DNA of 16,994 nucleotides, taken from contig CAIYOB010001260.1 in NCBI GenBank assembly GCA_903927685.1, forward strand, positions 1 through 16,994, read 5' to 3'. This DNA comes from an uncultured Planctomycetaceae bacterium (GTDB lineage: Bacteria; Planctomycetota; Planctomycetia; Pirellulales; Pirellulaceae). The notes below the pieces were generated by a model that saw only the letters and a list, made by a program, of their open reading frames with translations, searched no databases and was not told the origin of the DNA. The translations under genes were made by a program, and so were the position numbers. Shown piece by piece: positions 1-6,088 of this stretch (positions are counted from its first letter, which is position 1; each line of letters starts with the position of its first letter).

Positions 1-398
1 GTCTTCCAGTCGCGCGGCAAGCGATAGTCCTCGATGCGAATCACCGTTCCATCTTTGAATGTCATGGTGATCTCGTAGGTCGCATCCAGATCCACCGCGA
101 AATCTGCGGTGAAATGGACCTGCCCGCCCGGGCCGCCGCGCTGCCCGGCCCGGGTAAACGCTGCGGTCTTTTTTTCCTGCGCCGCGCCGCCGAGTGCGGT
201 GACTTTGACTACGGCACCCTCGGCGACCGACAAGTCCTTCCAGTAGTCCGCGGGATCTTCGTTCAGCCGCAGCCCGGTCACGACGAGGACCGCGGTATTG
301 CTTTGGTACGCGACCTGTTTGGGCTTCTCGGCGGCCTCGGCAGGGGACGCTAACCAAGCCAGCAGGATTCCGACAATCTGGACGGATTTTGTTTTCAT
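1..398 (-). CDS. Secreted small protein of unknown function, partial (C-terminus off the left edge)
   Basis: The reading frame is open from the ATG at 398 to the window edge, giving about 132 residues without a stop. The N-terminus (MKTKSVQIVGILLAWLASPAEA) has a basic start, a hydrophobic core and an Ala-rich end that fits a Sec signal peptide cut near residue 21. The rest alternates short beta-like segments and contains an Ala/Gly-rich stretch followed by a Gly-Gln-Arg-Gly-Gly-Pro loop, so an extracytoplasmic beta-sandwich is plausible. I do not recognise a family. Its ATG overlaps the TGA of the upstream GH28-like gene by four bases (ATGA at 398-395), which points to translational coupling and to a shared role in the same polysaccharide-processing transcript. 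The 3' end and full size cannot be seen. Confidence 0.8.
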   Translation of the reverse strand, partial: MKTKSVQIVGILLAWLASPAEAAEKPKQVAYQSNTAVLVVTGLRLNEDPADYWKDLSVAEGAVVKVTALGGAAQEKKTAAFTRAGQRGGPGGQVHFTADFAVDLDATYEITMTFKDGTVIRIEDYRLPRDWK

Positions 399-2014
399 TC
401 GAATACAATCTCCCGGCCGACGTCCACGCCTTTCAGGATTTCGAAATAGTCGCCGCAGTTCCGTTCCGTGACCTTCGTGCCGTTCACGATCAGATTGCGG
501 AACACGACTTTCCCGGCGCGCGATCCGCCGGCGCTGAGCGGGCCGAACAGCGACTTGCGTGCGATGTGCGGCGTGTGCACCGTGACGTTCTCGAAGAGCA
601 CGTTTTCGTAGGCCGGGCGACCGCCCTCGTCGCCAATCGGCATCAGGAACAGCAGCGGCACAGACGGCGCTTCGACGGTGATGTTCCGGAAAACCGAGTT
701 CTGCACCGTTCCCCGTGAGATGTTGACGGTTTGGCCTCGAGCCCACGAGTTGTAAGCGATGACCTGTAACCCATCCACGACGCAGCCATTCGGATTGCGG
801 ATCCACAACGGCTCGGCGTTGGCGAGTTGCCAGACGGTGTAGTTGCGCACGCGGGCCGGGCCGCCCACTTTGAGATTCGTATCAGCCGCCATGACAAAGC
901 AGTCGTCGAGATGCCAGCCCTGGTATGGCTCGGACGCGGGCACCTCGCGGGTGAAACCGTCCGTGTTGCCGTGCCACGCGCCGACCACGGCCACGTCGCG
1001 AACGGGCGCGTGCGAGTGGCTGATGTGGTTGTGCGGGTCAGTGATCTGGATGCCGTCCAGACGAACGCCCTTTTCCAGCGTTGTGACATAGGGCACATCG
1101 GACCAACGCTGCTTGGCGCCCGACATGGTTCCGCGGCCCCGCAGCAAGGGCATTTCGCTAACGGCAGGCCGGCGTTGGTCGGCGCTGAAGACGCCATACA
1201 CGTACGCGCCTCCCGCCAGATAGGCGGTCTGCCCGCCGCGTAACGTGATGTAATGATTCGGGTCGGCCGCGTTGAACTGCGAGTAATCGTGAACGCCCGG
1301 CTCGAAGTAGATCACCTTGGCCCGGGCGAAATCCTCGACGCTGCCGGTGCGTTCGGGACTGACCACCAGTGTGCCGGGCGTGTTCTTCTGTGGGACATCC
1401 GTCTCGGGGGCCCGGGCGAAAATGAACAGCGGATTGCGGTAGCCCTCGAAGGCCTGTTTTGCTTCGGCGATGGTCAGCTGTTGCAAGGCCTGGAGCGGGT
1501 TGAGCACGACGGCAAACTTGGCGGGTTCGCGCAGTGTGAAGCGGATGGTGTTCGCTCGGCCGACTTGTCCTTGAATGCCGAGCGTGGAGGGGAAGATCCC
1601 GCAGCTCTGCACGGGCAGCGTGAGGCCGGGCAAGGGCCTCTTGAGTCGAACCTCGACCTCGACGGGTCCGCCCGCGAAATCGAAACTCGTCCACGAATGC
1701 GCGTAGGTATCTCGGTTATCCTCCGGCCGTTTGTATTCGTTCGAGTGCAGGCCGAGGAACGAGAGCTTGATATACTTCCCCTCTGCATCGAGCAACTTGT
1801 CCACAGGCCGGGCATAGGAATAGTAGGTGAACGGCTTCCAAGCCGTATCCCCACTTCGCACCGTCACCTCGTAGTCCGGGGACGCGGGGACATCGCCCCC
1901 GGGACCGTCCCAGACAATGACTTGAGTTGCCGCGGACGCGGGACTGCCAAACGCCATCGCGAGCCCCAGAGCCCCGCCCAAGAACAGAATCTGCCTGACT
2001 GGTTGCATGAACAT
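395..2014 (-). CDS. Secreted right-handed beta-helix glycoside hydrolase (clan GH-N, GH28/GH49-like)
   Basis: This is a 539-residue exported protein. A signal peptide covers about residues 1-28 (hydrophobic FLGGALGLAMAF, then SPASA). An N-terminal beta-sandwich-like region (about 30-230) precedes repeated short beta strands typical of the pectin-lyase-like helix (about 230-520). The catalytic signature of clan GH-N is visible: N350-T-D352-G followed by the acidic pair D370-D371-C. The 18-19 residue spacing is close to that of GH28 polygalacturonases and GH49 dextranases. The GH28 GHG motif is not obvious; NLKVGG sits nearby, so GH49-like or an unassigned subfamily is possible. I chose the ATG at 2014 because AAGGA (2021-2025) lies six bases upstream and the signal peptide starts there. 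An open frame to 2230 adds only basic, low-complexity residues. It would hydrolyse a polysaccharide backbone outside the cytoplasm. The stop overlaps the next gene. Confidence 0.85.
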   Translation of the reverse strand: MFMQPVRQILFLGGALGLAMAFGSPASAATQVIVWDGPGGDVPASPDYEVTVRSGDTAWKPFTYYSYARPVDKLLDAEGKYIKLSFLGLHSNEYKRPEDNRDTYAHSWTSFDFAGGPVEVEVRLKRPLPGLTLPVQSCGIFPSTLGIQGQVGRANTIRFTLREPAKFAVVLNPLQALQQLTIAEAKQAFEGYRNPLFIFARAPETDVPQKNTPGTLVVSPERTGSVEDFARAKVIYFEPGVHDYSQFNAADPNHYITLRGGQTAYLAGGAYVYGVFSADQRRPAVSEMPLLRGRGTMSGAKQRWSDVPYVTTLEKGVRLDGIQITDPHNHISHSHAPVRDVAVVGAWHGNTDGFTREVPASEPYQGWHLDDCFVMAADTNLKVGGPARVRNYTVWQLANAEPLWIRNPNGCVVDGLQVIAYNSWARGQTVNISRGTVQNSVFRNITVEAPSVPLLFLMPIGDEGGRPAYENVLFENVTVHTPHIARKSLFGPLSAGGSRAGKVVFRNLIVNGTKVTERNCGDYFEILKGVDVGREIVFE

Positions 2015-2135
2015 GTGCATTCCTTGTAGACCAGCCTCCGATTGTAACGCTGCCGGGTCCGCCGCCGCAGGTCGCACGCTTGGTTTTACCCTGGAAGTCC
2101 TGCTGCGGCAATGCCGCGCAGGGCTCTCGCCGGCG

Positions 2136-2212
2136 TGGCACGGCTCACTCGCACACCGCCGATCAGCTCTGCCATGGGAACGGACGTTGTCGGTGTGCGA
2201 GTTGGCCGTGCA
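2136..2212. repeat. Long imperfect inverted repeat
   Basis: The left arm at 2147-2158 (ACTCGCACACCG) pairs perfectly with CGGTGTGCGAGT at 2191-2202. Beyond two mismatched positions the pairing resumes with GCACGGC against GCCGTGC, giving about 19 paired positions out of 21 around a 32-base loop. It sits in the leader of the GH28-like gene. It could be an RNA structure, a dispersed palindromic repeat or an operator. There is no T-tract to make it a terminator. Confidence 0.6.
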
Positions 2213-2281
2213 GGTGGCGCGAGGCGGCACGGCGTCGAATTTGCAGCCAAGTCGACCGTCGGCAGCGCATCCGCACTGGTG

Positions 2282-2338
2282 ACTCGCCCGCCGGCACTCC
2301 TTGTTTCTGGGGGGGCGGCCGTCGGGCGGCGGGCGAGT
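2282..2338. repeat. Inverted repeat, 11-base perfect arms
   Basis: ACTCGCCCGCC at 2282-2292 is matched by its exact reverse complement at 2328-2338, separated by 35 bases that include a run of seven G. It lies between the methyltransferase terminator and the previous inverted repeat. The outer ACTCG motif is shared with the arm of that repeat, which hints at a related repeat family. Confidence 0.55.
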
Positions 2339-2373
2339 AAGCAGTGCGACACGCGGGCTCCTGCTTCCGCGCG

Positions 2374-2416
2374 TAAGAAAGCCCTGATTCCGTGCGGTTG
2401 CACGGCACTCAGGGCT
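2374..2416 (-). terminator. Intrinsic terminator-like hairpin after the methyltransferase gene
   Basis: On the minus strand, starting 23 bases after the methyltransferase stop, AGCCCTGA pairs with TCAGGGCT. Inside it CCGTGC pairs with GCACGG around a four-base loop, with a small asymmetric internal bulge. The stem is followed by TTCTTA, a short T-rich tail. Position, strand and tail all fit a Rho-independent terminator for the transcript ending with the methyltransferase. Confidence 0.65.
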
Positions 2417-2439
2417 GGTGGCTCAAAGGAAGCTTCCGT

Positions 2440-3468
2440 CTAACCCGCCTTGCGCAGTTCGACCGGGGCTTTCGCCGGCTTGGCTTCCCGAGCGTGCTCG
2501 TCCAATCTCGCGATCAGACGCCGGACTCGTTGCCGCGGCAGGAACATGCTGTCCAGCAGCCGCGACGCGTTTTGAATACGTTGGAACACGTATCGCGGTC
2601 GGCAATGGTACGTGACGGCATTGTACCGCCCGACGGCCGACAACGACCTGCCGTAGCTGCCCGGAGCGATGACCAGCCGCCGCGCATCCGTCTTTTCCAA
2701 CACGAACATCAGGCTCGTGTCGTGGCTGTCCGACAGCTCCTGGAGAACGCGAAACCCGCAGACCTCACCCATCATCCGCAGCGTCCACGGCGTAAAGTTA
2801 TACACGTGCGCGTAATGGAACAGCCGGCTGGGCGCCGCGTGCGGGGCGTAGACGTTGGGGCATTCGACGTACAGCCGCCCGCCGGCCCGGAGCAGGCCCC
2901 AGATGCGGCGGAGCGCCTGGCTGGGACGATTGAAATGCTCGATGACGTGAATCAGCAGGACAAAATCGTACGTGGGCATCGGGGGCAGATCGTCCAAGCG
3001 GGCATTCTCAATGTCGACGTGCAGCGTCTGACGCGAGAAGCCTTGAAAATCGACGCCGGGCTCGATCCCGGACGCCTCGTAGCCCTGCAGTTCAAACGCC
3101 TTGACCGTACAGCCAAGTCCCGCTCCGACTTCGAATACCCGGTCGCCGGGCTGCAGGTAGGACTGGACACGACGGTAGATCGTCTGGCCGACGTTCCAGG
3201 CGCGCAGCACGCGTTTGGCCGATGGCTGTCGTTCGCCGTGATAGTCGTGCCGGTACTCGTGGGCATAGTACTCGGCCAACTCTTGGTCGCTGGGGATGGA
3301 TTCATGGGAAATCAAGCCGCAGCAGGTGCAGACCACCGTTGCGAGATCCCGCCCCCGGCGATCCCGGGAACCGACGCGCTGGACTTCATCCGCGCCGCAC
3401 AGGTCACACTTTGCGTCGCGCGCGAACGCGTCCCAAGGTGATTCGCGGTAAACACTTACTCTGCCCAC
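2440..3468 (-). CDS. Class I SAM-dependent methyltransferase with N-terminal zinc ribbon
   Basis: This is a 342-residue cytoplasmic enzyme. Residues 21-50 form a zinc-ribbon-like C21-x2-C24 ... C47-x2-C50 module. The Rossmann methyltransferase core follows: motif I VFEVGAGLGC (111-120), the acidic ribose-binding segment GIEPG (134-138), and the HVIEHF helix motif (174-179) typical of the Methyltransf_11/23 group. The layout resembles sugar and polyketide-type methyltransferases that carry a Cys4 domain, but the acceptor cannot be read from sequence. The start is GTG at 3468, supported by AGGAGG at 3476-3481 with a seven-base spacer. A GATAAT box on the minus strand at 3501-3506 could be a -10 element, though no good -35 matches. 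It lies 91 bases downstream of the GH-A glycosidase, so it may act on the same sugar substrate or on a cell-surface glycan. It ends at a terminator-like hairpin. Confidence 0.88.
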   Translation of the reverse strand: MGRVSVYRESPWDAFARDAKCDLCGADEVQRVGSRDRRGRDLATVVCTCCGLISHESIPSDQELAEYYAHEYRHDYHGERQPSAKRVLRAWNVGQTIYRRVQSYLQPGDRVFEVGAGLGCTVKAFELQGYEASGIEPGVDFQGFSRQTLHVDIENARLDDLPPMPTYDFVLLIHVIEHFNRPSQALRRIWGLLRAGGRLYVECPNVYAPHAAPSRLFHYAHVYNFTPWTLRMMGEVCGFRVLQELSDSHDTSLMFVLEKTDARRLVIAPGSYGRSLSAVGRYNAVTYHCRPRYVFQRIQNASRLLDSMFLPRQRVRRLIARLDEHAREAKPAKAPVELRKAG

Positions 3469-3559
3469 GGTGACCCCTCCTGCCAGACGCTAGAATCCGC
3501 ATTATCCTTATCGTCCTCGCAGGTTCCCGGCTTGAATGTAAGTGCCAACCTCCGACTCG

Positions 3560-5953
3560 TTACCGCTCGGACACCCCGCGTTCGACCAGCGTCGGCGCGG
3601 AAAAGTAGATCGTCCCCGACGTCTTGCGGCGCGTCGAGTCGACCAGCAGCACCGTATCCAAGAGCAGACCGCCGTGCACCCGACCGTCGTCCGCACCGCC
3701 CCAGTGTCCGGTTTGCTCCAGCCCGGTCAGATCGAACGTCACCCACCTCCAGCCGGTCCAATCCAGAGTCGGGCCAGTGGGTTGAAACGTCTGACCGCTG
3801 GTATCGGTCACGCGAACCCGCAGCGAGTTGCCGGAACTGTCGCCGTACACCCAGATCCCCAACTCGTCCGGCCGCCCTTGGATGACAGGCCGCTCCCCGG
3901 CTGCGACGCAGCGCACAAACCGCCAGCCGCTGTCGAATTGATACTGCAGCTGCCACGCGCGGGCGAAAGGCGACTTGCCACCCGCCGGCGCGCCCGCCTC
4001 AACCAGGTTTACGGTCGCCGGGACCTGGGCGTCCCCATCTAGCGCGGCTTGGTACGCCGCCACGGCCAGCGGCCGGAAACGGGCCGTGGCCTCCGGCACG
4101 ACGCTGCGGCCTGCGTCGTCCCGCAACTCGACGGCGACGGATGAATCGCTGACAGCGGAACCGCGCACCGTGAACTCGGTGGACCCGCCCGTCCACTTCA
4201 CGGGAATACCGACCCCGTCAATCAGCGCCGTCCCTTCGAACCCTCGCTGTGTGGGATCGGCGATCGTCAGACGTAGACCGGCTTCGACGGGGGCGATGCC
4301 CAGGTGCAGGGGATTCTCCAGCACGAACGCCAGCCGCTCCTCGCCGCTGCCGATCGTCGCGGGGCCGTCCGCCGAGCCGTTTTCGTAGGCGACTCGGACC
4401 TTGGCCGTCGGAAACTCGTCGTTGCGCCGCACCAGAGGGAAAGCCAGCTCGTGCAGCAACTCTTGCCCCGCCGCCAGAGGCAGGTTTGCCGCCTGGTTCC
4501 CCGCCGAGGATTCCAGCGTCACGCGAACCTGACACGGATGCCCGAACGGATTCGTCACACGCACGGGGATCCGCATCGGCTCGGGGCCTCCCGCGGTAAC
4601 CCGCGCGGGCAGCGAGGAAATCTGCCAAGCGGCGGCCGCGGCGAGGGCACCCAACGGCTGGCGGAACGCGATGTATTGGGGCAACGGGCGCAAATCCAAC
4701 TCCAGTTGACCTTGGTCGACGCCGACCTGCAACGCTTGCCCCAAGCCATCCACCACGGATACGTCGTCGCCGGATGCCAGGCCGAGGGCCAGGCGAATCT
4801 TAGCCGGCTGGCCGGTCGTCCAGGCCGCGAGCTTCTGATTGCCGGCGGCGTCGACGCACAACAGCACCCACGCGTCCGCATTCTCCGTCGATAACCGCCG
4901 GGCGATGCGGTAGCCCTGCAGTTGGCTCGTCAGCGTCTGGACGGCCCGATAAGCCGGCTTGGGCTGCAGGTCATGCGTCACGGTACCGAAATTGTGCTCG
5001 TTGTACTCCGCATCGGTACCGTCGTTCTTCCAGTCGTACCAGATCGATACGGGAATGCCGAGGTACAGGTTGGACAGCTGCTGGCGAGCGATGAACGCGG
5101 CTTGCACGTCCAACGAGACGCCTTTGTCGTGCGTGGCGTACCCCCATTCGCCGCTGATGATCGGCAGGGATTTCTTGTGGGGCGGTGCGTACCGCTCGAC
5201 CAGCGCCCGCAAACGCAGGTAATCGGCTGCCGCGGTCTCCGGCCCCTGGCTGTAATTGCGATACGGATGCACGCTGACGGCGTCCAGATGTTCCAGGGCG
5301 CCGGCCTGAAACAACGACTCGAAGAACGGCCAGGGAAAGCCCGACGAGGCCGGGGCCAGGATCGTGGCCTGCGGATCGGCCTGGCGGATCGCCCGGCAGG
5401 TCGCCAGGGTCAAGGTCGCGTAGTCGCGGACATCCGGTTGCGGCTTCCAGAAACTGATGTTGGGCTCGTTCCAGATCTCCCACAGAATACCTCGCCCCCG
5501 GTAGTGTTCGGCCGCCGCCGCGGCCCAGCGGGCAAAAGCCGCCACACTGTCGGGCTTGCGTGGCGAGGCAATCGCAGTGACTTCCTTGCCCCCGATCGGA
5601 TCCACGCTGGTGATCGTATCCTCGTACAGCGCGTTCGAGTAGTCGAGGATGTACAGGGCTCGCAAACCGCGTTTTTCCAGGTTCGCCGTCAGTTCGTCGT
5701 ACCCGTCCCAGTTGTAGTGGCCCTTGGTTCGTTCCGTTCCGGACCAGGAAAAATCCATGCGGATGAACTTGAACCCGGCCGCGGCGATCAGGTCGAGGTC
5801 ACGCTCGTGGCCGCCCACGAAATGGATGTTGACGCCGATGCCGTCGGGACACTGCAGGCGAGGCATACCCGCGGGTGAACTGTCGGCCTCGGAGGCAAAG
5901 GTGAGGCAAGTGAAGACAAGCACGAGCGAGGCGGTGAGGGATCGAATTGGCAT
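3560..5953 (-). CDS. Secreted clan GH-A glycoside hydrolase (GH39/GH5-like) with C-terminal beta domains
   Basis: The product has 797 residues. A signal peptide covers about 1-25 (SLTASLVLVFTCLTFASEA). A TIM-barrel glycosidase domain spans about 36-345. It has the acid/base motif WEIWNEPN (E163) on strand 4 and the likely nucleophile in ISGEWG (E269) on strand 7, the paired glutamates of retaining clan GH-A enzymes. Residues about 350-430 look like the small beta domain that accompanies GH39-type barrels. About 450-570 resembles an Ig/NPCBM-associated beta sandwich. The last ~150 residues (GIWVYGDSSGN, then WTGWRWVTFDL) look like a carbohydrate-binding jelly roll. The start ATG at 5953 has GGAG eight bases upstream. 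Family 39 is my best guess; GH5, GH30 or a newer clan A family cannot be excluded. It follows the GH127 gene by 135 bases and probably shares its transcript. Confidence 0.85.
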   Translation of the reverse strand: MPIRSLTASLVLVFTCLTFASEADSSPAGMPRLQCPDGIGVNIHFVGGHERDLDLIAAAGFKFIRMDFSWSGTERTKGHYNWDGYDELTANLEKRGLRALYILDYSNALYEDTITSVDPIGGKEVTAIASPRKPDSVAAFARWAAAAAEHYRGRGILWEIWNEPNISFWKPQPDVRDYATLTLATCRAIRQADPQATILAPASSGFPWPFFESLFQAGALEHLDAVSVHPYRNYSQGPETAAADYLRLRALVERYAPPHKKSLPIISGEWGYATHDKGVSLDVQAAFIARQQLSNLYLGIPVSIWYDWKNDGTDAEYNEHNFGTVTHDLQPKPAYRAVQTLTSQLQGYRIARRLSTENADAWVLLCVDAAGNQKLAAWTTGQPAKIRLALGLASGDDVSVVDGLGQALQVGVDQGQLELDLRPLPQYIAFRQPLGALAAAAAWQISSLPARVTAGGPEPMRIPVRVTNPFGHPCQVRVTLESSAGNQAANLPLAAGQELLHELAFPLVRRNDEFPTAKVRVAYENGSADGPATIGSGEERLAFVLENPLHLGIAPVEAGLRLTIADPTQRGFEGTALIDGVGIPVKWTGGSTEFTVRGSAVSDSSVAVELRDDAGRSVVPEATARFRPLAVAAYQAALDGDAQVPATVNLVEAGAPAGGKSPFARAWQLQYQFDSGWRFVRCVAAGERPVIQGRPDELGIWVYGDSSGNSLRVRVTDTSGQTFQPTGPTLDWTGWRWVTFDLTGLEQTGHWGGADDGRVHGGLLLDTVLLVDSTRRKTSGTIYFSAPTLVERGVSER

Positions 5954-6004
5954 GAGGATGACTCCAAGGTGAGTGAGCAGCGTTTGAGAGCAGGTGAGCG
6001 GCTC

Positions 6005-6052
6005 GGCGCCAGCCGCCGGTGTCGGAGCAAATCAGAACCGGCGGCTAGCGCC
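6005..6052 (-). repeat. REP-like hairpin between the GH127 and GH-A genes
   Basis: GGCGCCAGCCGCCGGT (6005-6020) faces ACCGGCGGCTAGCGCC (6037-6052), 15 of 16 positions complementary with a 16-base spacer. In minus-strand RNA the single mismatch becomes a U-G wobble, so the stem is unbroken in the direction of transcription. No T-tract follows. It may stabilise or attenuate the transcript between the two genes, or be a member of a dispersed palindromic family. Confidence 0.65.
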
Positions 6053-6088
6053 ATTCCACTCACCGGTTCGTAACGGGGGCCCCAGCGG

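Larger units (their letters stand above)
2015..2373. other. Long non-coding gap rich in inverted repeats, upstream of the GH28-like gene
   Basis: About 360 bases lie between the terminator-like hairpin after the methyltransferase and the GH28-like start. Frames here are short and overlap one another without a ribosome site or recognisable protein, so I see no gene. The stretch holds two long inverted repeats (annotated separately) and a small GCGGC/GCCGC hairpin at 2104-2116. It is the place where a promoter and leader for the GH28-like gene should lie, but I see no clear -35/-10 pair. Confidence 0.55.

Noticed and set aside
2015..2230. N-terminal extension of the GH28-like protein to 2230
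   Set aside because: It would place about 70 basic, low-complexity residues before a good signal peptide, and a ribosome site fits the start at 2014. The region also holds an inverted repeat.
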